From Labilithrix sp. (lineage in GTDB: Bacteria > Myxococcota_A > Polyangia > Polyangiales > Polyangiaceae), in the NCBI GenBank assembly GCA_019637195.1, contig JAHBWA010000005.1, forward strand, positions 1 to 64,000: 64,000 nucleotides of DNA. The letters run 5' to 3'. Below, in pieces: positions 17,328-25,750 of this stretch (its first letter is position 1; each line of letters opens with the position of its first letter). The translations under genes and the position numbers were made by a program. Below the pieces are notes generated by a model. The model was not told where the DNA came from, searched no databases, and saw nothing but the letters and a program-made list of their open reading frames with translations.

Positions 17328-18242
17328 CTACGTCAACTCGCGACGCGCCGCCTCCAGCGCAGCGAGCTCCTTCGCGCTCGGCTGCGGGACGCTCAAGTCG
17401 AGCGCGTCGAGCGCGTCGATGATCGCCTCTACGACGACCAGGCGCGAAAACCACTTGTTGTCCGCGGGCACGACGAACCAGGGCGCGTGTGGCGCCGCGG
17501 TGGCGCAGATCGCCTCCTCGTAGACCTGCTGGTACTGGTCCCAGAAGTCGCGCTCGCGGAGGTCGGCGGCGCTGAACTTCCAGTACTTGTCGCGATCCTC
17601 GAGCCGGGCGAGGAAGCGGCGTCGCTGCTCCTCGCGCGATAGGTGGAGGAAGAACTTCAGCACCACGATGCCCTGCCGCGACAGGTGGCGCTCGAAGTCG
17701 ACGATCGACTCGAAGCGATGCTGCCAGAGCTTCTTGCCGACGACCTCTGGCGGGAGACGCTGCGTCTGCAAGATCTCCGGGTGCACTCGGACCACGAGGA
17801 CCTCCTCGTAGTGGCTGCGATTGAAGATCCCGATGTGACCCCGGGCGGGGAGCGCGACGACGCAGCGCCACAAGAAGTCGTGCGCCAGCGACTCCGGTCC
17901 AGGCGCCTTGAAGCTCGTGACCTGGACGCCCTGGGGGTTCACCCCGGACATGACGTGCTTGATCGTGCCGTCCTTGCCCGCGGCGTCCATCGCCTGCAGC
18001 ACGCAGAGCAGCGCCCAGCGATCCTGCGCGTAGAGCTTCTGCTGCAGCCGAGTCAGCCGCTCGACGCCGTCGGCGAGGAGCGCGTTCGCCTGATCGTGAG
18101 CGACCAGGTGGCCCGCGACGTCCGCCGGATCGTGGTGCTTCAGCCGGAAGCCGCGACCGTCGGCGACCCGATAGCGATCGACGAGCTCGCGCGTCTGCTT
18201 GGACGAAAGGTGGAGCGATGCGGCGGCGGCTCTCGCGTTCAT
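17328..18242 (-). CDS. ppk2: Polyphosphate kinase 2 family (polyphosphate:nucleotide phosphotransferase)
   Basis: From the ATG at 18242 the protein has 304 residues, the usual length of single-domain PPK2. It has Walker A (QAMDAAGKDG, about 83-92) followed by the family signature TIKHVMSGVNPQGVQV, the segment GHIGIFNRSHYEEVLVVRVHP containing Walker B, and the lid and C-terminal helices (WKFSAADLRERDFWDQY). The sequence best fits the polyphosphate:AMP/ADP phosphotransferase-like subclass, which recharges nucleotides from polyphosphate in the cytosol. Subclass is judged by eye. A GC-rich perfect hairpin lies 21 bases upstream of the start. Confidence 0.95.
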   Translation of the reverse strand: MNARAAAASLHLSSKQTRELVDRYRVADGRGFRLKHHDPADVAGHLVAHDQANALLADGVERLTRLQQKLYAQDRWALLCVLQAMDAAGKDGTIKHVMSGVNPQGVQVTSFKAPGPESLAHDFLWRCVVALPARGHIGIFNRSHYEEVLVVRVHPEILQTQRLPPEVVGKKLWQHRFESIVDFERHLSRQGIVVLKFFLHLSREEQRRRFLARLEDRDKYWKFSAADLRERDFWDQYQQVYEEAICATAAPHAPWFVVPADNKWFSRLVVVEAIIDALDALDLSVPQPSAKELAALEAARRELT

Positions 18243-18591
18243 GTCGTTCTCCTGACGTCGTCGGCGCACGGCGTGGCCCCGCTCCCCGCCGTGCGCGGGA
18301 GCCTGCCGGCAAGAGCGATGCCCAGACGAGCCGCCGCGCGTCGGCCCGCAGGCTCACGAGCGTCACTTCACCGGCCGGCCCGAGCCCGGTCCGCGAGGTA
18401 CGTCGCGACGGCGGAGCCGCGGGAACGACCTCGCCACATTCGCCGCGCCCGCCACGGCCCCGCGCGCCGCTCGGCGCCGCCCCGCGCTCCGCTCGCACGC
18501 GTTCTCTCCTGGCACACGCGCTGCAGCCCGAGACGGCGATCGACCGCGAAGCTCGGCGCGCGCGCGGTTCGCGGCTCGAAAGGATCGGCTC
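18243..18591. other. Intergenic region between divergent ppk2 and the oxalate operon, with hairpin
   Basis: This 349-base region holds no convincing gene. A perfect 10-bp inverted repeat (GCGCACGGCG at 18264-18273 with CGCCGTGCGC at 18287-18296, 13-base loop) lies in what should be the ppk2 leader, where it could act as an attenuator or operator. The oxc start at 18592 is preceded by AAAGGA, a plausible ribosome binding site. No clear sigma-70 promoter was seen for either gene. Confidence 0.5.
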
Positions 18592-20298
18592 ATGTCCAGC
18601 ACGGCTCGTCCGCCGGAGATGACAGACGGCTTCCACCTGATCGTCGAGGCGCTCCAGCTGAACGGTCTGTCGACGATCTACGGGCTCGTCGGGATCCCCG
18701 TCACGGACGTGGCGCGCGCCGCTCAAGCTCGAGGGATGCGCTTCATCGGCTTTCGCCAGGAGCAGGCCGCCGGCCACGCCGCCGCGGCCGCCGGGTTCCT
18801 CACGCGCCGTCCAGGGATCTGCTTGACCGTCTCGGCCCCCGGCTTCCTGAACGGTCTGGTGGCGCTGGCGAACGCGACGACGAACTGCTTTCCGATGATC
18901 CAGATCAGCGGGTCGAGCGAGCGCGAGATCGTCGACCTCCAGCAGGGCGACTACGAGGAGCTCGACCAGCTTGCGGCGGCGCGCCCGTACGCGAAGGCGG
19001 CGTTCCGCGTCGACCGTCCCGAGGACATCGGCACCGGCGTCGCGCGCGCGATCCGGGCCGCCGTCTCGGGGAGACCCGGCGGCGTGTACCTGGACCTCCC
19101 CGCGAAGGTCCTCGGGGCGACGATCGACGCCGAGGTGGGGAGCGCCTCGCTCTTCCGGGCCGTAGACCCGGCGCCGTCGCAGATCCCGACGCCCGAGTCG
19201 ATCGAGCGCGCCCTCGACCTGCTCGCCGGCGCCGAGCGCCCGTTGATCGTGCTCGGCAAGGGCGCCGCCTACGCCCAGGCGGACGAGGAGATCCGCACGC
19301 TGATCGAGTCGACCGGCATCCCGTACCTCCCGATGTCGATGGCCAAGGGCCTCTTGCCGGACGATCACCCGCAGTCCGCCGCCGCTGCGCGATCGCTCGT
19401 GTTGAAGAACGCCGACGTCGCGTTGCTGCTCGGCGCGCGGCTGAACTGGCTGCTCGCGCACGGCCGCGCCCCCCGCTGGTCCGCCGAGTGTCGGTTCATC
19501 CAGGTGGACATCTCGCCGGAGGAGATCGACAGCAATCGGCCGATCGCCGCGCCCGTCGTCGGCGACGTCAAAGCCGCGACGACGCAGCTCCTCGCCGCGC
19601 TCCGCCCCGGCCGGATCGCGCCGCGGCGCGCCTGGCTGGACGCCGTCGACGCGAAGAAGGCCGAGAACGTCCAGCGCATGCAGGCGCGGCTGGCGGCGGA
19701 CGCGACCCCGATGAACTTCTACGGCGCCCTCGGCGCGATCCGCGACGTCCTCGCCGAGCAGGACGGGACGTTCGTGGTGAACGAGGGCGCCAACACCCTC
19801 GACTTCGGGCGCGACATCCTCCCGATGCGCGAGCCGCGCAGGCGCCTCGACTGCGGGACGTGGGGCGTGATGGGCGTCGGGATGGGCTACGCCATCGCCG
19901 CGGCGGTCGAGTCCGGCCGCTCCGTGGTCGCCGTCGAAGGGGACAGCGCGTTCGGCTTCAGCGGCATGGAGGTCGAGACGATCTGCAGGTACGAGCTGCC
20001 GATCGTGGTCGTCGTCTTCGACAACGGCGGCGTCTACAAGGGGGACGAGGTCAATCGCTTCTCCCGCGATCCCGCGCCCACCGCGCTCCTGCGCGCGAGC
20101 CGCTACGACAAGCTCATCGAGGCCTTCGGCGGCGCCGGCTACTACGCCGCCGATCCCGAGACCGTCGCGACGTCGCTGCGCGGGGCGCTCGCGGCGCGCA
20201 AGCCTGCGCTCATCCACTGCGTGATCGACCCGACCGCGGGGACGGAGAGCGGTCACCTGACGAACCTCAACCCCGAGAGCCGACTTCGCTCCGCCTAG
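18592..20298 (+). CDS. oxc: Oxalyl-CoA decarboxylase
   Basis: The 568-residue length fits the family. This thiamine-diphosphate enzyme converts oxalyl-CoA to formyl-CoA and CO2. Visible features are the catalytic glutamate region GFRQEQAAGHAAAA (E57), the sequence SAPGFLNGLVALANAT, SGSSEREIVDLQQGDYEELDQ typical of Oxc rather than acetolactate synthase, and the TPP-binding segment EGDSAFGFSGMEVETICRY followed by the FDNGG loop. It is first in an operon with a formyl-CoA transferase family gene (43 bases on) and an acyl-CoA synthetase (12 bases on), together an oxalate degradation module. Start chosen for its ribosome binding site and the usual N-terminus. Confidence 0.95.
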   Translation: MSSTARPPEMTDGFHLIVEALQLNGLSTIYGLVGIPVTDVARAAQARGMRFIGFRQEQAAGHAAAAAGFLTRRPGICLTVSAPGFLNGLVALANATTNCFPMIQISGSSEREIVDLQQGDYEELDQLAAARPYAKAAFRVDRPEDIGTGVARAIRAAVSGRPGGVYLDLPAKVLGATIDAEVGSASLFRAVDPAPSQIPTPESIERALDLLAGAERPLIVLGKGAAYAQADEEIRTLIESTGIPYLPMSMAKGLLPDDHPQSAAAARSLVLKNADVALLLGARLNWLLAHGRAPRWSAECRFIQVDISPEEIDSNRPIAAPVVGDVKAATTQLLAALRPGRIAPRRAWLDAVDAKKAENVQRMQARLAADATPMNFYGALGAIRDVLAEQDGTFVVNEGANTLDFGRDILPMREPRRRLDCGTWGVMGVGMGYAIAAAVESGRSVVAVEGDSAFGFSGMEVETICRYELPIVVVVFDNGGVYKGDEVNRFSRDPAPTALLRASRYDKLIEAFGGAGYYAADPETVATSLRGALAARKPALIHCVIDPTAGTESGHLTNLNPESRLRSA

Positions 20299-20341
20299 CC
20301 GCGTCGTCGTCTCGCCGGCCCGAGAACCCACCGAGGGATTC

Positions 20342-21526
20342 ATGGCAACTCGATCGCACCCCGAAGAAGGCCACCTCGACCCGAACAAGCCCCACGCGCT
20401 CGAGGGCATCACCGTCATCGACTTCACGCGCGTGCTGGCGGGACCGACCTGCACACGAATGCTCGCGGACGCGGGCGCGCGCGTGATCAAGGTCGAGCGT
20501 CCGAAGACCGGCGACGACACCCGCGCGATGGGGCCGTTCGCCGACGACGGGACGTCGGAGTACTACCGCTTCGCCAACCTCGGCAAGGAGAGCATCGCGC
20601 TCGACCTGAAGGACCCCGGCGACCTCGCCCTCGTTCGATCGATGATCGCGAGGGCGGACGTCGTGGTCGAGAACTTCCGCCCGGGCGTGATGGAGAAGCT
20701 CGGCCTCTCCCCCGCGGCGCTGGTCGAAGAGCTCCCGCGGCTCATCGTGTGCTCGATCTCCGGCTTCGGACAGTACGGCCCGCTCCACCGTGACGCGGCC
20801 TACGACACCGTCATCCAGGCCATCTCGGGGATCATGGACGCGACCGGGTGGCCCGACGGACCTCCCACCCGCGTCGGCACGTCCATCTCGGACATCGCGG
20901 CCGGCATCTTCGGCTACTGCGGGATCGTGACCGCGCTCGTCGCGCGCGAGCGCACCGGCAAGGGCACGACGGTCGACGTGGCCATGCTCGACAGCACCTT
21001 CGCCCTGCTCGAGCACGGCCTGATGGACGCGCTCGGGCCGCGGGTCCGACCGACTCGCCTCGGCAACCGCCATCCCTTCATGTACCCGTTCGACACCTTC
21101 CAGTGCAGCGATCGCCCGCTCGCGATCTGCGTCGGCAACGACCACCTCTTCGGCGCGCTGAGCGCCGCGCTCGGGCTCCCCGATCTCCCGAAGGATCCGC
21201 GGTTCGCGACCAACATGGCTCGCAGCGACCATCACGAGCCGCTCAAGACCGCGCTGGAAGCGGCGCTCCAAATGGACACCGCGGCGACCTGGCGGAGCCG
21301 CCTGGAGGCCGCCGGCGTGCCGGTGAGCATGGTCCTCAACGTCGACGACACGCGCAACCTCGAGCAGATCAGGATCCGCGGGATGGTCAAGAACGTCGGC
21401 GGGTACGACGTGCCCGGGACGCCGCTCAAGTTCGGCGCGTACAACTCCGTCGGCACGACGATCCCCTCCCCGACCCTCGACGACCGCGGCGCGGCGCTGC
21501 GCGCCGAGTTCGCCCCGCGGAAGTAG
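20342..21526 (+). CDS. frc: Class III CoA-transferase, formyl-CoA:oxalate CoA-transferase-like
   Basis: This 394-residue CaiB/BaiF (family III) CoA-transferase has the N-terminal LEGITVIDFTRVLAGPTCTRMLADAG nucleotide-fold motif, the DDTRAMGPF segment, and RVGTSISDIAAGIFGY with D184 at the position of the catalytic aspartate that forms the aspartyl-CoA mixed anhydride. In the oxalate pathway it moves CoA from formyl-CoA to oxalate, regenerating oxalyl-CoA for Oxc. Related enzymes use other acids or succinyl-CoA, so the specificity rests mostly on its place between oxc and an acyl-CoA synthetase. Cytosolic. Confidence 0.85.
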   Translation: MATRSHPEEGHLDPNKPHALEGITVIDFTRVLAGPTCTRMLADAGARVIKVERPKTGDDTRAMGPFADDGTSEYYRFANLGKESIALDLKDPGDLALVRSMIARADVVVENFRPGVMEKLGLSPAALVEELPRLIVCSISGFGQYGPLHRDAAYDTVIQAISGIMDATGWPDGPPTRVGTSISDIAAGIFGYCGIVTALVARERTGKGTTVDVAMLDSTFALLEHGLMDALGPRVRPTRLGNRHPFMYPFDTFQCSDRPLAICVGNDHLFGALSAALGLPDLPKDPRFATNMARSDHHEPLKTALEAALQMDTAATWRSRLEAAGVPVSMVLNVDDTRNLEQIRIRGMVKNVGGYDVPGTPLKFGAYNSVGTTIPSPTLDDRGAALRAEFAPRK

Positions 21527-21538
21527 GCGCGCCGAGCC

Positions 21539-23188
21539 ATGGGCTTCCGAACGCTCCCCGAGATGCTTCACGACGCGGCCCGCGACGGTCCGGAGAGGAT
21601 CGCGCTCGGGAGCGCGGGGGCCGCGCCGTCGCTGACCTACGCGGAGGTCGACGCCCTCGTCGACGAGCTCGCCGGCGAGGTGCGGCGCGGCGGCGTCGAC
21701 GCGCGCGACACGGTCGCGATCGCGTCGGACAACTGCGTCGAGCTCGTGCTCGCGCTCTTCGCGGTCAGCGCCGCCGGCGCGGTCGCGGCGCCGATCGATC
21801 CGGCGCTCCAGCCACGGGAGATCGCCGCGCGGCTCGACGCCGTGGGCGCGAAGGCGATGATCGTCCCCGAGCACCTCTACGAACGTTTCGCGACCGCACG
21901 GCTGCCGTCGCCGATCTGGAGGCTCTCGCTCGAGCGCTCTCCCGATCGGCTCCGCCCGGCGCTCGTCGCGCCGAACCTCACCGAGGACGCCGCGCATGCC
22001 CCGCGCGCGAGCGGCGTCACGCCGAGCCTGCGCGATGGCGCCGCGCAGGCACCGCGCGCGGGTGACGTCGCGCTCCTGTTGTTCACGACCGGCACCACCC
22101 AAGGGCCCAAGGTCGTCCCGCTCACGCACGCGAACCTCAGCGCCTCGGTCGGCGGCAGCTGCGCGACGTACCGGCTCACGCCGGAGGACGCGACGCTGCT
22201 CGTCATGCCGCTCTTCCACGGGCACGGCCTCATCGGCGCGCTCCTGGCGACGCTGGCGAGCGGCGGCGCCGCCCACGTGCCGCCGCGAGGGCGCTTCTCC
22301 GCGGGCGGCTTCTGGCGTCAGATGATCGACGCCCGCGCCACCTGGTACACGGCCGTGCCGACGGTTCACCAGATCCTCCTCGCGCGCGCCGCGACCGACT
22401 ACCCGAAGGCGCGACCACCGCAGCTCCGCTTCGTCCGCAGCTGCAGCGCGCCGATCGCCGCGTCCGTGGCGCGCGCCGTCGAGTCGGCGTTCGGCGCCCC
22501 CCTCGTCCCCGCGTACGGAATGACGGAGACGGCGCATCAGGCGACCTCGAACCCGCTCCCCGTCGCGGGCGTTCGCAAGGCGGCGTCGGTCGGCGTGCCC
22601 ACCGGGCTCGAGGTCCAGATCGTCGAGCAGGGCGGGCGCGGCGTGGAGCGCGGCGTCGTCGGGGAGGTCCGCGTTCGTGGACCGGCCGTCACGAGCGGCT
22701 ACCTGCACGCGCCGGAGGCGAACGCGACGAGCTTCGTCGACGGCTGGTTTTGCACAGGCGACCTCGGCTACGAGGACGAGGACGGGTACCTGTTCCTGCA
22801 AGGCCGCATCAAGGAGCTCGTCAACCGCGGCGGCGAGAAGATCTCGCCGTCTGCCGTCGACGCCGTGCTCGCGGAGAACCCGAAGGTCGCCGAGGCGATG
22901 TCGTTCGGCGTGCCCGACGACGAGTATGGCGAGGAGATCGTCGCCGCGATCGTCCTCCAGCCCGGCGAGCGCGCGAGCGCGAGCGAGCTGGCGCGCTACG
23001 CCCTGTCGCGGCTCAGCGCGTTCGAGGCCCCGAAGCGCTTCTACTTCCTCGACGCCCTCCCGCGCACCGCGAAGGGCGCCGGCGATCGCCGGAAGCTCAC
23101 CGCGATGTTCACCGCCGCGCAGGCGGCCGAAGCGACGGGGCCGAAACGCACCTCTACGACGGCGGACACGGGTAGGGCGAGGCGATGA
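21539..23188 (+). CDS. AMP-dependent acyl-CoA synthetase, probable oxalate-CoA ligase, with altered A10 motif
   Basis: The protein has 549 residues. It has the adenylate-forming core motifs: LLLFTTGTTQGPKVVPLTH (A3, unusual Thr-Thr-Gly), YGMTETAH (A5), GWFCTGDLGYEDEDGYLFLQGR (A7/A8) and KELVNRGGEKISP. The overall pattern is closest to AAE3/Pcs60-type oxalyl-CoA synthetases, which fits the operon. The A10 motif reads PRTAKGAGDRRK: the lysine normally after the glycine is Ala514 and a lysine sits two residues earlier (K512). The C-terminal 25 residues are low-complexity. Starting 12 bases after frc, it would activate oxalate with ATP and CoA to prime the cycle, if active. Confidence 0.8.
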   Translation: MGFRTLPEMLHDAARDGPERIALGSAGAAPSLTYAEVDALVDELAGEVRRGGVDARDTVAIASDNCVELVLALFAVSAAGAVAAPIDPALQPREIAARLDAVGAKAMIVPEHLYERFATARLPSPIWRLSLERSPDRLRPALVAPNLTEDAAHAPRASGVTPSLRDGAAQAPRAGDVALLLFTTGTTQGPKVVPLTHANLSASVGGSCATYRLTPEDATLLVMPLFHGHGLIGALLATLASGGAAHVPPRGRFSAGGFWRQMIDARATWYTAVPTVHQILLARAATDYPKARPPQLRFVRSCSAPIAASVARAVESAFGAPLVPAYGMTETAHQATSNPLPVAGVRKAASVGVPTGLEVQIVEQGGRGVERGVVGEVRVRGPAVTSGYLHAPEANATSFVDGWFCTGDLGYEDEDGYLFLQGRIKELVNRGGEKISPSAVDAVLAENPKVAEAMSFGVPDDEYGEEIVAAIVLQPGERASASELARYALSRLSAFEAPKRFYFLDALPRTAKGAGDRRKLTAMFTAAQAAEATGPKRTSTTADTGRARR

Positions 23189-23394
23189 CCGACGGACATC
23201 GGCGCGCCGGCGTTGCCTCGCGGGAGCTCGAGCCGGCGCTGCGCTCCGCGGCGAGCACCCTCGCGCCCGACTCGGTCGCCTCGTCGTGAGCGCGCCGGCC
23301 GCCGCCTCCCCGTGACGCGGCGAACCAGACAGTCGGGAGACTCCTGCACGCGCATCGTCTTGTGCTTTGCCCCGCTCCGAGGAAGAATCCGAGC

Positions 23395-23955
23395 ATGCAA
23401 GGGGACGGCTGGCAGCCCGGTGGAGGATGGCGGGGGCACCCAGCGGCGGGCGCGCACGCTCCGCAGCCGATGCAGCAGCCGCACGGCATGATGCCCCCGC
23501 CCGGGCTCGCCCCGCAGGGCCCCACCGTCGCGCGCGTGCCGCTGATGCCGGGCGAGCGCGTCCTCTACTTCAAGAAGCCCGACCTCGGCATGGCCCGGGT
23601 CTGGTACGTGATCGGCGGGGTCGTGCTGCTGCTGTTGCTCGTGGGCATCTACCTGCTCTACGTCGCCGCGACCTTCGAGGAGAGCGCGAGCCACTACTGG
23701 GTGATCACGAACCAGCGGCTCTTCACGGTGAACGCACGCGGCAAGGTGCTCGAGCAGATCGGCGTCCACGAGATCTCCGACATCATTCATCGCGTCGGAG
23801 GCGGCAAGAACCAGCTCGTCGTCCACACGCCGCGATCGTTCATCACGTTTCGCCAGGAAGAGCAGCACCCGATTCAGCACCTCAAGGCGCTCTTGCAGAA
23901 CCTGCGCGATCCGCGGTTTCTCCAGCAGGCTCCCGCCGTGCCCTACGAGCCGTGA
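23395..23955 (+). CDS. Membrane protein with bacterial PH-like domain
   Basis: From the ATG at 23395 the protein has 186 residues. The first 60 are Gly/Pro/Gln/Met-rich and probably cytoplasmic. One or two closely spaced membrane helices follow (WYVIGGVVLLLLLVGIYLLY). After that comes SHYWVITNQRLFTVNARGK ... EISDIIHRVG, the signature of small bacterial PH (bPH/YdbT-type) domains. Function is unknown; such proteins sit at the inner membrane. It lies about 200 bases after the oxalate operon and is probably a separate unit. Confidence 0.8.
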   Translation: MQGDGWQPGGGWRGHPAAGAHAPQPMQQPHGMMPPPGLAPQGPTVARVPLMPGERVLYFKKPDLGMARVWYVIGGVVLLLLLVGIYLLYVAATFEESASHYWVITNQRLFTVNARGKVLEQIGVHEISDIIHRVGGGKNQLVVHTPRSFITFRQEEQHPIQHLKALLQNLRDPRFLQQAPAVPYEP

Positions 23956-24182
23956 GCCTCGCGTAACTTCGCGCGATTCCGACGAGCGCGCGGGGCGTCT
24001 CCCGGGCGAGGGCGCCGCGGGGACGCGTGCACGTGCGCACGCCGTCGGGACGAAACCTTCTCGAAGAGCTGAAGCGACCGGGCGAGCGTCCGTTGATGGT
24101 GGGACAGGCCGGACAACCGGCCGCACACAGAGAGGTCGCTAGCGCCTCGCTCCCCCACGCCATCCGACGGGTCCCCACCACC

Positions 24183-25658
24183 ATGAAGAAGCGCTCCCAC
24201 GTCTGCGTCCGCACGCTCACCCTCGTCTCGCTCGTCGCCGCCGGCTCGGCGGCCGCAGGCTGCTCGAGCGGGCCGGAGGACGACATGGTCTCCTCCGAGG
24301 TCGGCGTCATCAGCCGCTCCGGGAGCGCGCTCATCGGCGAGGTCAAGTCGATCGACGGCGTCTACGGCGCGGACTGCGCCGGCCACACGGAGAACGAAGC
24401 CTGGAGCGTGAGGAGCGCCGACGGCGCGAGCCTGACGAACCCGGCGCTCCGCGTCCGGCGCAACGACGCGAGCTGCACGCTGAAGCTGACTCACCTGCGC
24501 ACCGCGGACGGGACCTTCACCGCGGCCCCGGCGATCGCGCTCTCGGGCACGTACCCGGCGCTGTCGGCGTTCAACGACGACGCCCAGACGGCCGTCGATT
24601 TCTACGGCAGCGCCAAGCTCGGCGATCCCTCGTTCGCGAGCGACTTCTCGATCGATCTCGTCTTCGCCGATCCGGCGAACGACGGCGAGCCGGCCTGGAA
24701 GTTCCCGGACGGCTACGAGCACGGCTTCACCGTCACCGAGGGCAACGTCCCGGCGCCGGATTTCGGCTTCACGCTGAGCGACCACACGCTGCTCACCGAC
24801 GAGGACGACGTCGTCACCACGTCGTCGGGGCACATCCAGCTCACGCGCAACGATCACGGCGCGCAGACCTACGCCGTCGTCCACGGGCTCCTCTCGCATG
24901 GGATGTCACCCGCCGACCTCGCGAGCGCGATCCAATCGGCCCCACACAGCGGCGCCCTCGCGTCGCCGTACCGCATCCCCGCGGAGGCGCTCGAGCTCGC
25001 GGGAGTCGACATCACGGACGGCGTCGCGAGGTCGATCGTCCTGCGCAACACCGACCAGGGCATCTCGTCGTATCAGGTGATCCGCCTACGGTTCGCGCCG
25101 CGTCCCTCGTGGACGGCCAGCGATTGGGGTGCGTGCTCCGCCGAGTGCGGCGGTGGCATCCAGACGCGCACGCTCTCGTGCCGGCTGAGCGGCGCCGCGC
25201 TCGACCCGAGCTACTGCACCGCCTCGCCCCCCGCGACGAGCCGGGCATGCAACGAGGATCCCTGCGCCACCGGCACGGACGTCGGCGCATTCAGCACCGC
25301 CGGCACGTGCGGCGTCCTGGGTGTGCTCGGGCCGGGCTTCATCGTGCAGGCGAGCGCGACCGAGGCCCTCCCTGTCGGGACGACGATCGACGTCATCGGC
25401 GCCGGCGTGGCGAACATCGGTGTCTTCAGCGTCACTGGAGTCACCGCGACGGTGACCGTCCTCTCGCCGACCGCGCGTCGGATCGTGCTCACGTCGGCGT
25501 TGCCCGCGGGCGCACAGATGGCCCTGCGGACCACGCTCTCCATCACCGTCGCGTTCTCGCTCAGCGGCACGGTGACCCTGCCCGACGGCCACACCGCCAC
25601 GGGCGCCAAGACCGCGGGCAGCGTCACCTCTACGCTCGTCATGTGCTCTGCGACCTGA
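24183..25658 (+). CDS. Lipoprotein with a thrombospondin type 1 repeat
   Basis: From the ATG at 24183 the protein has 491 residues. The N-terminus is basic, then hydrophobic with a lipobox (AAGC near residue 28). Residues about 45-305 form an unrecognised domain. Around 310-355 is a thrombospondin type 1 repeat: WTASDWGACSAECGGGIQTR followed by a cysteine pattern ending RACNEDPC, with the WxxW-like start and the CSxxCGGG motif intact and six cysteines. The last 135 residues look beta-rich (IVQASATEALPVGTTIDVIG) and hold two more cysteines. It is a surface adhesion or binding protein by inference. A strong hairpin follows 17 bases after the stop. Confidence 0.85.
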   Translation: MKKRSHVCVRTLTLVSLVAAGSAAAGCSSGPEDDMVSSEVGVISRSGSALIGEVKSIDGVYGADCAGHTENEAWSVRSADGASLTNPALRVRRNDASCTLKLTHLRTADGTFTAAPAIALSGTYPALSAFNDDAQTAVDFYGSAKLGDPSFASDFSIDLVFADPANDGEPAWKFPDGYEHGFTVTEGNVPAPDFGFTLSDHTLLTDEDDVVTTSSGHIQLTRNDHGAQTYAVVHGLLSHGMSPADLASAIQSAPHSGALASPYRIPAEALELAGVDITDGVARSIVLRNTDQGISSYQVIRLRFAPRPSWTASDWGACSAECGGGIQTRTLSCRLSGAALDPSYCTASPPATSRACNEDPCATGTDVGAFSTAGTCGVLGVLGPGFIVQASATEALPVGTTIDVIGAGVANIGVFSVTGVTATVTVLSPTARRIVLTSALPAGAQMALRTTLSITVAFSLSGTVTLPDGHTATGAKTAGSVTSTLVMCSAT

Positions 25659-25675
25659 ACCTCCCGCGCGCGGCA

Positions 25676-25696
25676 GCCCCGACCGAACGTCGGGGC
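25676..25696. terminator. Terminator-like hairpin
   Basis: A perfect 8-bp stem (GCCCCGAC at 25676-25683 with GTCGGGGC at 25689-25696) closes a five-base loop, starting 17 bases after the stop of the thrombospondin-repeat gene and before the cytochrome gene. There is no T-tract, which is common for terminators in GC-rich bacteria, so the call is moderate. Confidence 0.5.
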
Positions 25697-25750
25697 AGCG
25701 GCCGCGAGGCGCGTTGACCGATCGCGGAGCGAAGCCCACGTTCAGCGCGC

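Noticed and set aside
18592-20298. oxc considered as acetolactate synthase or another TPP enzyme
   Set aside because: The sequence around SGSSEREIVDLQQGDYEELDQ and the linked CoA-transferase and CoA-ligase genes fit oxalyl-CoA decarboxylase.
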